Position numbers and translations under genes: made by a program. From JAGWJU01 sp035533295 (GTDB lineage: Bacteria > Elusimicrobiota > Elusimicrobia > UBA1565 > UBA9628), in NCBI GenBank assembly GCA_035533295.1, contig DATLUA010000054.1, positions 5,198-69,197 on the forward strand: 64,000 nucleotides of DNA, given 5' to 3'. Below are positions 51,470-60,362 of this stretch, piece after piece; the stretch's first letter is position 1, and each line of letters starts with the position of its first letter. The notes beneath the pieces are model-generated. The model saw only the letters and a program-made list of their open reading frames with translations. It searched no databases and was not told the origin of the DNA.

Positions 51470-52174
51470 TTGAACAAAACGATAGTCCCCGCCGACTTGA
51501 AGCCTTATCTTCGCTACTCCGTCTTTCTGCACGCGGCCATCGGCTTCGCCATGGCTCTGGCCTTCATCAAGAGCGCGCCGCGGATGAGCGGCGTCTACAC
51601 CATCGACGTCGTGGGCCCGGCGCCCTCCATCGCGGAAAACCAAAGCGCCGCGGCGGCCAAAAAGTCCGGCCCAGCCGCCGTTGCGAAGGCCGCCGCGGGC
51701 CACATGGAGGAGCAAAGAAAAACGCGGGAGTTCGGCGCGCGGCGCCGCCCGCAGGAGGCCCTGCCGCCGCCCAGCCTTCTTGAGGGCTATCAAAACGTAT
51801 CCGCGTCCAAGCCCGCGCCGGCGGCCGCGGCTCCGGCCGAGGAATCCGCTAAGCCCGCGGGCTCTGCCGCGCCCGGCTCGGTGAGCATGTCGCTCTCGAA
51901 TTTCCCATACCCGTGGTACATCAGCCAAATCCGCATGGCGCTTTGGCGGCAGTGGTCGGAGCGCATGCCGGGCGGCGGCGGCAGCAGCGTCGTGGTCTTT
52001 TCCATACTTCCCGATGGGAACGTCACGGATTTGCGCACCGAGGAAAGCTCGGGAGACGCGGCTTTCGATTTGACGGCCCTGGGCGCGGTCAAGGACGCGG
52101 CGCCCTTTCCGCCGCTGCCCGCGGGCTTCAAGAAGCCTTTCTTGACGATTCATCTGACCTTGACGTCCTCCTAG
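51470..52174 (+). CDS. TolA/TonB-type protein
   Basis: A 234-residue protein: one N-terminal membrane helix (YSVFLHAAIGFAMALAFI), an Ala/Pro/Lys-rich periplasmic linker and a C-terminal TolA/TonB fold (SQIRMALWRQWSERMPGG...VVFSILPDGNVTDLRTEESSGDAAFD). The start is TTG 51470; TATCTG lies 9 bases upstream but is a weak -10. It belongs with tolQ and tolR but is separated from them by the R-M cassette, so its expression now needs read-through or a new promoter in the repeat region. Confidence 0.72.
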   Translation: MNKTIVPADLKPYLRYSVFLHAAIGFAMALAFIKSAPRMSGVYTIDVVGPAPSIAENQSAAAAKKSGPAAVAKAAAGHMEEQRKTREFGARRRPQEALPPPSLLEGYQNVSASKPAPAAAAPAEESAKPAGSAAPGSVSMSLSNFPYPWYISQIRMALWRQWSERMPGGGGSSVVVFSILPDGNVTDLRTEESSGDAAFDLTALGAVKDAAPFPPLPAGFKKPFLTIHLTLTSS

Positions 52175-52270
52175 CGCTCGTCGGCCGAGCCCGTTTCCTT
52201 ACGGCTTCCCCTCGTGAAATAAATTCGTGACACGCTCCGCGTATTATTTCCCCGCAGGCCGGGAAATCCC

Positions 52271-52675
52271 ATGGCGATTCTCCGATTTACCTTCTACGGC
52301 GTCCTCGTCTACTTGTACTATCTCGTTGCCTATCCCGACTGGACCAGCGTCGGCTGGGGGCTCAAGTGCTTCCCGGCTATTTTATGCGCGGCGGGCGCGC
52401 TCTATCTGCTCTTCAAGCTCATGAACTGGAGCCCGGGCTTGGCCAAGGTCGCGATGGAAGGGATCTTCATCGCCGGCGTCGCGGTCTACATGGGATATAG
52501 CATGCCGACCAGGCTCGGAGAGCCTTCCCCTGTCAAGCAGTGGATCAACGGCCGCCGTCCAACGCAGATCGACGCCGAAGTGGGCTTAAAACGCCTGGGC
52601 GTCGATCCGGGATCCATTCCCGGGCAATGGGTCGTGGGGCTTTTTCCCTACCGGGCCGCAAGGCGCTTTCCTTAA
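52271..52675 (+). CDS. small membrane protein of unknown function
   Basis: 134 residues with about four membrane helices in the first 85 residues (FTFYGVLVYLYYLVAYP, FPAILCAAGALYLLFKL, VAMEGIFIAGVAVYMGY) and a basic C-terminal tail. ATG 52271 has a GGGAAAT sequence upstream; a TATTAT at 52242-52247 could be its -10. No family is recognised. It converges with cinA, whose stop lies at 52672, so the two overlap by 4 bases. Confidence 0.6.
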   Translation: MAILRFTFYGVLVYLYYLVAYPDWTSVGWGLKCFPAILCAAGALYLLFKLMNWSPGLAKVAMEGIFIAGVAVYMGYSMPTRLGEPSPVKQWINGRRPTQIDAEVGLKRLGVDPGSIPGQWVVGLFPYRAARRFP

Positions 52676-53991
52676 GCGGCCCGGCACTGCTTGGCTCCGC
52701 CGTGGAAGCGGCGCCGCTGAGCCAAAAAGCGCCAGAGGCGGTAGAGCGCCGCCGCGGCGGCGCGCTCCCGGACGGTCTGCCGCGAGCCCAGAAAACGGCC
52801 TTGCCACGCCTCCGTGCGGCCGTCCGGGCCGGCCAAGCCGATGTAGACCAAGCCCACGGGCTTGGCCTTCGTGCCGCCGGAAGGCCCCGCGATGCCGGTG
52901 ATGGAGATTCCAATGGAGGCGCCGGCCGCGCGGCGCGCGCCTTCGGCCATCTCGCGGGCGCATTCGGCGGAGACCGCGCCACGGCGCTTGAGCGTTTTCG
53001 GCGAGACGCCCAGGAGCCTGATTTTTAAATCGTTGGAATAAGAAATCACGCCGCCCTTGAAATAATCCGAGCTGCCCGGAACGGCGGTCACGCGCCCGGA
53101 GAAAAATCCCGCGGTGCACGATTCCGCCGCGGCTAAGGTGAGGCGCCGGCGGCGCAGAAGATTGCCCGCGGCGGACTCAAGCGTCGACTCCCCCTCGCCG
53201 AAAGCGTGCGTGCCTACGGCGCGGCGGATGAGGCGGCGCACGCGGGTTATTTTTTGTTCGGCGGCGGCCGCGCTTGCGGCCCTTACGGCCGCGTGAAAGT
53301 CCACCTGGCCGCGGCCGGCCAGGATGGTAAAGGTTTCGCCGGGCTGGGGCTTGCGCGTCAGGACTTGCAGGCGTTCATCGGCGGCCGATTCGGAGATTCC
53401 AGCCAAGTGCACGCTCAAGGCGCGCGAGAAAATTCCACGGACGTAGAGGGATTTTAAGCGCGGCAGGATTTCCCGCTCGAACATCGGCGAGAGCTCCGCG
53501 AAAGGCCCCGGCAGCAGGGCCAGCGTCTTGGGCCGGGAGCCGCCCGCGCTGGACAACTCAAGCCACTGCCCCGGAGCCGAGCCGAAGTCGTTTTTGAGCG
53601 CGCGGGCGCCCTCTATGACGAAGGCTTGGCGGCGGTTCTCCGCGGGCATCGCGGTGCGGAAACGCTTGAAGCGGCGCTTGATTTGCGCGAAAAGCTCCGG
53701 CTTGAAAATCAGCGGCCGCCCCAAGGCGTCCGCCGCGGCCTCGCGGGTGATGTCGTCGAAAGTCGGGCCCAGGCCGCCGCAGACGATGAGCGCGTCGGCG
53801 CGCGAGAAAGCCTCCGCGACGGCGCGCCGCAAGGGCGCCAAGTCGTCCGGCAGCGAGCTTTCGCGGGACAAGGGCAGCCCGAGCTTGGCCAGCGCCAGGG
53901 AGATGTAGGCTTGGTGGGTGTTGACCTTGCCGCCTAGAAGTTCGCTGCCGACGCAGAGAAGCTCGACGCGGGGCTTGGGACGCCGGGTCAC
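52672..53991 (-). CDS. cinA: CinA: nicotinamide-nucleotide amidase with MocF-like domain
   Basis: A 439-residue protein. The N-terminal molybdopterin-binding-like domain is clear (ELLCVGSELLGGKVNTHQAYISLALAKLGL, VCGGLGPTFDDITREAAADALGRPL), and the C-terminal CinA amidase domain has AAAESCTAGFFSGRVTAVPGSSDYF and SITGIAGPSGGTKAKPVGLVYI. It recycles NMN in NAD turnover and is implicated in competence and damage responses. GTG 53991 overlaps the DUF3467 stop (GTGA). The longer frame upstream is antisense. Confidence 0.9.
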   Translation of the reverse strand: MTRRPKPRVELLCVGSELLGGKVNTHQAYISLALAKLGLPLSRESSLPDDLAPLRRAVAEAFSRADALIVCGGLGPTFDDITREAAADALGRPLIFKPELFAQIKRRFKRFRTAMPAENRRQAFVIEGARALKNDFGSAPGQWLELSSAGGSRPKTLALLPGPFAELSPMFEREILPRLKSLYVRGIFSRALSVHLAGISESAADERLQVLTRKPQPGETFTILAGRGQVDFHAAVRAASAAAAEQKITRVRRLIRRAVGTHAFGEGESTLESAAGNLLRRRRLTLAAAESCTAGFFSGRVTAVPGSSDYFKGGVISYSNDLKIRLLGVSPKTLKRRGAVSAECAREMAEGARRAAGASIGISITGIAGPSGGTKAKPVGLVYIGLAGPDGRTEAWQGRFLGSRQTVRERAAAAALYRLWRFLAQRRRFHGGAKQCRAA

Positions 53992-54302
53992 TGGTAGAAG
54001 CCGACGGGTTTTTGTCCGCCGGATGGGGCGGGCTCTCCGGCCGGGACGGCGCCGAAACGCGCTTCGTACTTCTCGATGTTGTCCTTGAGCGCCCACAAGA
54101 GCCGCTTGGCGTGCACCGGGGAGGACACGATGCGCGCGAGGACCTTCGATTTCGGGCTCTGCGGCTGCAGGAACAGGAAATCGAGCACGAACTCGGTCTC
54201 GCTGTGCGTGATGAGCGCCAAGTTGGCGTAGGCGCCCCGCGCCGTGGCGTCATCGATTTCGATCTTCAGCTGGGGCTGGGGAGCGGGCTTTTTTTCTTCC
54301 AT
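53988..54302 (-). CDS. DUF3467 protein
   Basis: A 104-residue protein of the DUF3467 family: LKIEIDDATARGAYANLALITHSETEFVLDFLFLQPQ, then ARIVSSPVHAKRLLWALKDNIEKYEARFG, with Pro/Lys-rich ends. Its biochemical role is unknown. ATG 54302 is leaderless by prediction (TTGTTC-N18-TACACT, -10 ending 6 bases upstream). It is coupled to cinA. The -35 lies within the 3' end of the RND gene. Confidence 0.82.
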   Translation of the reverse strand: MEEKKPAPQPQLKIEIDDATARGAYANLALITHSETEFVLDFLFLQPQSPKSKVLARIVSSPVHAKRLLWALKDNIEKYEARFGAVPAGEPAPSGGQKPVGFYQ

Positions 54303-54308
54303 GGCCCG

Positions 54309-54338
54309 AGTGTATTATTTTTTCTCTTTGATGAACAA
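54309..54338 (-). promoter_or_regulatory. promoter of leaderless DUF3467-cinA transcript
   Basis: On the minus strand TTGTTC (54333-54338), an 18-base spacer and TACACT (54309-54314), ending 6 bases before ATG 54302. Confidence 0.6.
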
Positions 54339-57300
54339 CGCCGCGGCGGCGGGCAACACGATCAAGGTTAATATCGTCGAGGTCAAGATGCCGCCGATGA
54401 CGGCCACGGCCATAGGCTGCTCGAGCTCCGAACCCGTGCCCCAGCCGGTCGCCAGAGGCACCAGGCCCAGGACCATGACCGAGGCGGTCATCAAAATGGG
54501 GCGCACGCGCTTCAAGGCCGCCGAGGAAATGGCTTCTTTTAATGGAACGCCTTCCGCGACCTGGGTGTTCATATAGTCCAAAAGCAAGATGCCGTTGCGG
54601 ACTACGATGCCGACGAGCAAAACCGCGCCGATCATGGAGGAGACGTTCACGGTCTGATGGCAGAGCCAGAGGCTGAAAACGGCGCCTACCCCGGCCAAAG
54701 GGACGGTCAGGAGGATAATGAAAACCTGCGTCCAGGAACGGAACTCCAGCCACATGATGAGGGCGACCACGACGATCGCGAAGCCCAGCACCATCAGCAG
54801 GTTGGAGAAGGACTTCTGCTGGGCGGCGTATTTTCCGGTAAAGGCCCAGGAGTAGCCCGGGGGCAGGTGCAGGTCCTCGACAGCCTTCCGCACGTCTGCG
54901 GCCACGTCCCGAGCGTTGCGGCCGCTGATGTTCGCGGTGACGGTGACCATGCGGCTTAAGTGCTCATGGTCGATTTCGCTTGGGATCTCGCTGTAGCTTA
55001 AGTTCGCCACCTGTTCCAAGGGCACGATGTTCCCCCCTGCGGTCCGCAAGGGCAGGCTGTCCATGGCCTCGAAATCGATGTTTTGGCCGGGGGTGGCGTA
55101 GTGCAGGGTCACGTTGATGCGCTTTAAGACTTGGTGGATGGTTGTGGCGACCAAGCCCACCGAGTAGGCGTCCAAAGTGTCGTAGATGGTTTTTTCCGAG
55201 ATGCCCAGGCGGCCGGCTTCCTTTTTGTTGAGGGTCACCTGAAGCGAAGGCACCGGAATGGTGGCCGGAGGCATCAAATTGACGATGCCCGGAAGAGGCT
55301 TCATGGATTTGACCAGTTTCTGCGCGTAGGAGTTGAGCTTTCCCAAATCCGGGCCAAAAATATTGACGCCCAAGTCGGCCGGCACGCCGCCCATGGCGTC
55401 GTTGATCTTGTCCGCCAAAGGCATAAGATACTCGGCCGAGACGCTGGGCAAGGCGTCGGTCCTGGCGTTCATCATGGCGATGAATTCCTTGAGCGGGATG
55501 GGCCTCTTGGTCTTTGGCACGAGCTTGATCATGATGTCGCTGTGATTGATGTTGTCCGTGTCCTCCGCGCCCGCGGCATGCCCAGTGAGGCGGGCCACGG
55601 TCACCACGCCCGGCAAGCTCTGCGCCCACTTCTCGATTTTTCGGTTGACCCGTTCGGCTTCGGTCAGGGAAACTCCGGGCGGCATGAGGGTCGACAATAA
55701 AACCGCGCCTTCGTCCAGGCTCGGCAGGAACTCCACGTTGAGCTTGCGGAAAAATCCCAAGGCGGCCACGGCGGGCAAAAGCCCTAGGACAATGGCCGCC
55801 AGCGGCCGCCGCATCGCGGCCTTGAGGATTTTGGAATATCCGTGCTTGAGCGGGCCTTCGGTTTCCTCGGGGGGCGCGTCCTTCTCCGTGAGCCAATAGA
55901 GAGCCAGGGTGGGGATGACGGTCACGGCGACGATCAGGGACGCGAGGATGGTGAAGGTCACGGTGAAGCTTACCGGCGAGAAGAGCCGGCCGGCGAAGCC
56001 CGCCACGAACACCATGGGCAAAAAGATGCCGATGTTGGTCATCGTGGAAACCACGACGGGCTTGATGACTTCCTGGGTCGCGGCGATGACCAGGTCCTTA
56101 TGGCCCAGCTTTCCGCGCAGGGCCGGCGTGGAGAGCCAGCGGAAAATATTCTCCAGCACCACGATGGCGTCGTCGACGATGATGGCCGTGCCGATGGCGA
56201 GTCCTCCCAGGGACATGACGTTTAGGCCGATGCCCAAAACACGCATGAGAATCAGCGCGGCCACGACCGAAATGGGAATGCTGATGGTGGCGATGAGCGT
56301 GGTCTTGGAGCTTCGCAAGGCGAAGGCCAGCACCAGGATGACCAAAAGCCCGCCGATCCAGACGTTCTCCTTGACGTTTTCGATGGAGTCCGAAACGAGC
56401 TGGGCTTGGTCGTAGTAGTTGTGGATGGTGACGCCTTCGGGCAGGCTCTTCGAAAATGTCTTGATTTCGGCGTCGGTGCGGGCGGCCACGTCAAGCGTGC
56501 CGAAGGAGGGCTGCTTGAATATCTGGATGAGCACGGCAGGATGCCCGTCCTCCGAAGTGTCCCCCCGTTCGTATTGGTAGGTTTGGGTCACACGCGCGAC
56601 GTCCTTGACCCGCACGGGGATCCCGTCCTTGACCGCGATGACGACTTCCCCGATTTCCACCGCGCTGCTGAACTGCCCGTCCGAGTGGAGGACGAGCTCC
56701 TGGCTGTCGTGAACCACGGTGCCTGGGTTGGCCAGGATGTTGTTGTCTGCCAGCGCCGTGCGCACGTCCTCCAAAGTCACGCCGTACTTGATCATGAGGT
56801 AGGGATTGAGGCGCACGGAGTATTCCAGCGCCTTGCCGCCAATGACCAGGACCTTGTAGACGCCCATAATGCGCTGGAGCTGCGGCCGCAGCTGATAAGC
56901 CGCGATGTCGCGCAGCTCCGCGGGGCTGGTATTTGGGCCGCCGCTCAGGCTGTATCCCTGAATCATGGCCAGGGTGGCGCCCAAGGTCTCCACGCTGGGC
57001 TCGGTGTTGGGCGGCAGTTGGCCGCGGATGGAGGACAGCGCCTGGAGAATGAGTTCGCGGGCCTGAAGCATGTCGGTGCCCCAGGCGAACTGGATGGAGA
57101 CCATGGAAATGCCCGTAGCCGAGGCAGAGCGCACCTTGCGCACGCCTAAAACGCCGCTGAAGGCGCTTTCAAGGGGAACGGTGATCTGCCGCTCCATTTC
57201 CAATGAGGAGTAGCTGGGCATCTGCGTGACTACGCTTAGGATCGGAAAATTGAGGGATGGAAACAGCCCCACCTGCAAACCCTTGTTGGACGCGAAGCCG

Positions 57301-57377
57301 GCCAGGAAAATCAGGGCCACGGCCATCGCGACCATCTTCGGAGCTTCGAGCAGCTTGGAGAGCAATTTTTTGAACAT
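54315..57377 (-). CDS. RND efflux pump (AcrB/CusA-type) inner-membrane subunit
   Basis: A 1020-residue protein of typical RND length: an N-terminal membrane helix, a large periplasmic pore/docking domain, helices 2-6 with LGGLAIGTAIIVDDAIVVLEN, a second periplasmic domain, and helices 7-12 with LVGIVVRNGILLLDYMN. The paired Asp residues of helix 4 (VDDAIVV) are the proton-relay signature. It exports drugs, metals or other toxic solutes with the adaptor and TolC-type protein encoded just upstream. The start is 6 bases after the adaptor stop. Confidence 0.93.
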   Translation of the reverse strand: MFKKLLSKLLEAPKMVAMAVALIFLAGFASNKGLQVGLFPSLNFPILSVVTQMPSYSSLEMERQITVPLESAFSGVLGVRKVRSASATGISMVSIQFAWGTDMLQARELILQALSSIRGQLPPNTEPSVETLGATLAMIQGYSLSGGPNTSPAELRDIAAYQLRPQLQRIMGVYKVLVIGGKALEYSVRLNPYLMIKYGVTLEDVRTALADNNILANPGTVVHDSQELVLHSDGQFSSAVEIGEVVIAVKDGIPVRVKDVARVTQTYQYERGDTSEDGHPAVLIQIFKQPSFGTLDVAARTDAEIKTFSKSLPEGVTIHNYYDQAQLVSDSIENVKENVWIGGLLVILVLAFALRSSKTTLIATISIPISVVAALILMRVLGIGLNVMSLGGLAIGTAIIVDDAIVVLENIFRWLSTPALRGKLGHKDLVIAATQEVIKPVVVSTMTNIGIFLPMVFVAGFAGRLFSPVSFTVTFTILASLIVAVTVIPTLALYWLTEKDAPPEETEGPLKHGYSKILKAAMRRPLAAIVLGLLPAVAALGFFRKLNVEFLPSLDEGAVLLSTLMPPGVSLTEAERVNRKIEKWAQSLPGVVTVARLTGHAAGAEDTDNINHSDIMIKLVPKTKRPIPLKEFIAMMNARTDALPSVSAEYLMPLADKINDAMGGVPADLGVNIFGPDLGKLNSYAQKLVKSMKPLPGIVNLMPPATIPVPSLQVTLNKKEAGRLGISEKTIYDTLDAYSVGLVATTIHQVLKRINVTLHYATPGQNIDFEAMDSLPLRTAGGNIVPLEQVANLSYSEIPSEIDHEHLSRMVTVTANISGRNARDVAADVRKAVEDLHLPPGYSWAFTGKYAAQQKSFSNLLMVLGFAIVVVALIMWLEFRSWTQVFIILLTVPLAGVGAVFSLWLCHQTVNVSSMIGAVLLVGIVVRNGILLLDYMNTQVAEGVPLKEAISSAALKRVRPILMTASVMVLGLVPLATGWGTGSELEQPMAVAVIGGILTSTILTLIVLPAAAALFIKEKK

Positions 57378-57383
57378 GGCGGT

Positions 57384-58043
57384 CTAGTCCGCCTCCGCTT
57401 TGAAATCGGGATACAAGTATCCGATGCCGCCTTGAACCACGACCCGATCTCCGGGCTTCAAGCCGGATTTTATTTCCACCGCCTCGTTCGTGACTTCTCC
57501 CAAAGTCACCGCCGTCGGGACATAGTTCGTCTGCCCTGATGGATTTTCCGGCGGCTCGGCGCGGATGACCCAGGCCTGCCCGCTCTTGAAGAGCACCGCC
57601 GCGGGCGGAACGGCGAGGACATGGTGGCGCACCCGAGTTATGATGCGCGCGTCGACGAAATTGCCCACGGGCACGTCGCCGTCGCCGACGGGCCTTAGCC
57701 AGGCGATAGACTGTCCGGTCTCGGCGCTGACGGCGCGCAGGATCCGCGCTACGCGGCAATGGATGGGCGCGGTCGACGGCGCCACGTAAGCCGTGGCGCT
57801 TTCGCCGCGGAAAACTCGGGGCGTGTCCGCCGCCTCGATATTGACCGCGAACTCAAGCCGGCCGGTCTCCTCGGTTGAGATCCCGTAGCCGGGCACATAT
57901 TCCTTAAGATCCTGCAAGCGCGCCCGTACTACGGCGGGCTGGTCATCAAGGGCGGGAAGCGCCGCCATGCGTTTTTCGGAGCAGCCCGCAAGGCAGAGGA
58001 GGGCCGTCGTCAATGCAGAGGTCGCGCGCAGTGCCCTATTCAT
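57384..58043 (-). CDS. short membrane-fusion (adaptor) lipoprotein of the RND pump
   Basis: Only 219 residues against about 350-400 for the family. A lipobox (ALLCLAGC) anchors it. The mature part keeps the beta-barrel and membrane-proximal domains (VPVGNFVDARIITRVRHHVLAVPPAAVLFKSGQAWVIR; VEIKSGLKPGDRVVVQGGIGYL), but the long coiled-coil hairpin and lipoyl halves between strands seem to be missing. It overlaps the tolC-like gene by 8 bases. Either a minimal adaptor or a deleted one; no frameshift is visible. Confidence 0.7.
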   Translation of the reverse strand: MNRALRATSALTTALLCLAGCSEKRMAALPALDDQPAVVRARLQDLKEYVPGYGISTEETGRLEFAVNIEAADTPRVFRGESATAYVAPSTAPIHCRVARILRAVSAETGQSIAWLRPVGDGDVPVGNFVDARIITRVRHHVLAVPPAAVLFKSGQAWVIRAEPPENPSGQTNYVPTAVTLGEVTNEAVEIKSGLKPGDRVVVQGGIGYLYPDFKAEAD

Positions 58044-59322
58044 AAATCTTGGCGGCGGCGGGGCCGCCTTGTCCGGTCAAATCCTGCATGGCGGCCAAAT
58101 CTTGAAGGTAGGAATAGTAGGCCGCGCGTTCCCCGAGCAAAGCGTTGAGCCAAATTTGCATGGCGCCAGTGGCTTCCAGAATGGTCGTGGCGCCGCGGCG
58201 GTAGCGTTCCACGGTTGATTGAGCCGAGCGGCGGCTCTCGGGCAAGAGGTTCTGGAGGCGCTTCATCTCGGCCAAGTCTGCTTGGGCTTGGACCTCCGCA
58301 CGCGCAAAAGTAGCGGTAAGCGCCTGCTCCTTCGCCGCCAGCGCGTTGTCCGCTAGGGAGACTGAAGTTTGATTTTGGCGGATGCGCGAGGAAATTTGCC
58401 CCCAGTCGAAGATGTTGAGCCGCAAGCCAACGCTGAGCACGTGTCCCATTATGGTCTCTTTCATGGTCGGTCCGCCGTAGCCGTATTGATAGTTGGCGAC
58501 CAGTTGGGGGTAGCGCTGGCCACGGGCTTCTTTCAGGCCCATTTTTGCGGCGTCGGCCTGCGCTTTGAGCGAGGCCAGAGCCGGGCTTCCTTCGACTTGA
58601 CCGTAAGAGAAGCTGGGAATGGCGGGCAAGGCCGAGATGGGTTTGAGCGCCAAGCCCTCTTTCGTCGAGAGCCCGAGGATGAGGGCCAGCTGCGTTTCAT
58701 CCGTCTCCAACTGGACGGAGAGCAAATCGTGCAGTCGGGCCAAGTTCGCCAGGCTGGATTTGACTTGAATCAAATCAAAAGGCGGCGCGCGGCCCATGGT
58801 GTAGCGCGGGATGACGGTCAGGCGCAGGCGATTAAAGCGCTCCTCGACCTTGTTCAAGTCCGCCACGGCGTCCTGATTATTAAGGATGGAGAAATAAAGG
58901 CTTTCGATCGTGAGCGCGACATCCTGCTTGGTCTGGATTTTGGCGTATTGGGCGGCGCGCGAAAGAGCGTCCAGACGCTCGCGCTCGTACCACTTCGGAG
59001 AGAAAGGAAAGCCGTCGTAGTTGACCGCGACCGCTCCGTTTTCCGAATTGTCCAGAATGGGGGCGTAAAGCGGGCTGTTGGTCTCCGTATACCCCCCCAA
59101 CGCGGAAACGGCGGGCAGAAGGTTTCGCAGCGCCTCTTGTTTTTGCTGCCGGGCCAGAAGCGCCTGGAGTTGGGCCCTGACGCTTTGCGGCGACTTGGCT
59201 TCGGCAAGCGCCAGGCATTGGGCCAGGGTGAGTTCCTGCGGCTGAGCCGACGCGGAAAGGCAAAGCGAGAAAAGCGGGAGAATTAGGAGCGGCGGAATGA
59301 TCTTGATGCCCGGGAACTTCAT
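58036..59322 (-). CDS. TolC-family outer-membrane efflux protein
   Basis: A 428-residue protein with signal peptide (IKIIPPLLILPLFSLCLSASAQ) and the two internally repeated TolC halves (LAQCLALAEAKSPQSVRAQLQALLARQQKQEALRNLLPAVSALGGY... and LKAQADAAKMGLKEARGQRYPQLVANYQYGYGG...). It forms the exit duct of the RND pump. The operon runs tolC-like, adaptor, pump, with overlaps. TAGAAT on this strand is 7 bases before ATG 59322. Confidence 0.9.
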   Translation of the reverse strand: MKFPGIKIIPPLLILPLFSLCLSASAQPQELTLAQCLALAEAKSPQSVRAQLQALLARQQKQEALRNLLPAVSALGGYTETNSPLYAPILDNSENGAVAVNYDGFPFSPKWYERERLDALSRAAQYAKIQTKQDVALTIESLYFSILNNQDAVADLNKVEERFNRLRLTVIPRYTMGRAPPFDLIQVKSSLANLARLHDLLSVQLETDETQLALILGLSTKEGLALKPISALPAIPSFSYGQVEGSPALASLKAQADAAKMGLKEARGQRYPQLVANYQYGYGGPTMKETIMGHVLSVGLRLNIFDWGQISSRIRQNQTSVSLADNALAAKEQALTATFARAEVQAQADLAEMKRLQNLLPESRRSAQSTVERYRRGATTILEATGAMQIWLNALLGERAAYYSYLQDLAAMQDLTGQGGPAAAKIYE

Positions 59323-59727
59323 GGCCGAAATTCTATAAAAAAATTGCGGGCGCGGTAACCAAGGATTTCGGTGTTATAAGTAGAAGAAGAGCAAGGCATG
59401 CTTGTTCCTTTTTGGGAATACTCCATGAATACCAGAAGTGCGAGAACCAAATTCAAAGCGGCCAGCGCTGCCTTAATGAGGCCGTGGGCCATCAGGTAGA
59501 GTGCGGCGAGATGCTTGGAGTGGAGCGATAGATGGGCAGCCATGGCTCTTAAGTGGGTCGCGACGTAGTCGTCCGGATCCTCCATGAGCTCGTGCCGGGT
59601 CAGCAGCGCGACGCAGCGGTTCAACTCCGCTCGGGGGGCGGCCCACAAGAGCCGCCCCCCGACGATCTCCAGTATCCCATTGCCGCCCCAGCCCCATGCC
59701 GGCCATGTCCGGTATATGGGAAGATGC
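59319..59727 (-). pseudogene. DUF2127 protein, truncated with internal deletion
   Basis: Recognisable DUF2127 segments: GILEIVGGRLLWAAPRAELNRCVALLTRHELMEDPDDYV, then HLAALYLMAHGLIK, followed directly by ALNLVLALLVFMEYSQ, which matches the family's last helix. About 50 residues between these two blocks are missing, and the N-terminus has no ATG in frame (TTG at 59648 is the only candidate). The frame then runs on into intergenic sequence to 59319. This is a decayed membrane protein, not expected to work. Confidence 0.6.
59330..59358 (-). promoter_or_regulatory. promoter of the RND efflux operon
   Basis: On the minus strand TTACCG (59353-59358), a 17-base spacer and TAGAAT (59330-59335). The predicted +1 is one base before ATG 59322. 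Confidence 0.55.
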
Positions 59728-60239
59728 TAGTTTCCCGATTTGGACTGGGGTTGAGATTCGGGCTGAGGCCGGGCCGGGGGCGCCCCGACTTGGCCGGGAG
59801 CCAAATTGAGCGTTGGCACGGGCTGCGCGGCGGCGGCTTTATCCGCGGCTTTGTCCGCGCGTTCCTTCATTTCCTCGGCGCGCTCATCCTTCTTGGCCGC
59901 CTGCTGTCCGGAATGCTCGCCCATCATTTCCTGCTTTTCCTTGGCGGCGGACTCGGCCTGCTTTTTGATGACGGCGCCGGTGTGGGGGTTAAGCCAGACT
60001 TCCATAATCCCGCTCGCGGACTCGACGTCGAAGGACCAGATGAGCTGGCCGGACTCTTTTTCGAGCTCGGCCTCGAGGATTTTCGCGCCTTTGACCTGTG
60101 CGCGGAGCGCGGCGGTTGCCTGCGCTCGCGTTAGGGCGGGCAGGGTGCGGTGAGTTCTCCGGCTCTGCTTGGCCGGCGCGGCGGCGAGCGCCGGCATAGC
60201 GGCGAGTAGCAATACGAGTGGTGCGACGGTGCGTTTCAT
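59727..60239 (-). CDS. PepSY-domain exported protein
   Basis: A 170-residue protein: a signal peptide (MKRTVAPLVLLLAAMPALAAAP), one PepSY domain (LTRAQATAALRAQVKGAKILEAELEKESGQLIWSFDVESASGIMEVWLNPHTGAVI) and a Lys/Ala/Glu-rich helical tail. PepSY proteins often inhibit or sense periplasmic peptidases or metals. ATG 60239 has a perfect AAGGAG Shine-Dalgarno 6 bases upstream, so this gene is SD-initiated. It lies next to the two-component genes. Confidence 0.8.
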   Translation of the reverse strand: MKRTVAPLVLLLAAMPALAAAPAKQSRRTHRTLPALTRAQATAALRAQVKGAKILEAELEKESGQLIWSFDVESASGIMEVWLNPHTGAVIKKQAESAAKEKQEMMGEHSGQQAAKKDERAEEMKERADKAADKAAAAQPVPTLNLAPGQVGAPPARPQPESQPQSKSGN

Positions 60240-60362
60240 TGGTTTCTCCTTAATCATAGGTTCCCTACGCATTCAATCATACCGGGCTACCATTGCGGCG
60301 ACCTTTCGGGAACATTACATTCGCGTAATGCTCGCGCCGAACTCGTTGGGCGGGGCCCGGAG

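Noticed and set aside
45360..51480. Target-site duplication flanking the R-M cassette
   Set aside because: The left (CCGGCAGACTTT) and right (CCCGCCGACTTG) sequences are only loosely alike; they may reflect homologous tol coding sequence instead of a transposition footprint.
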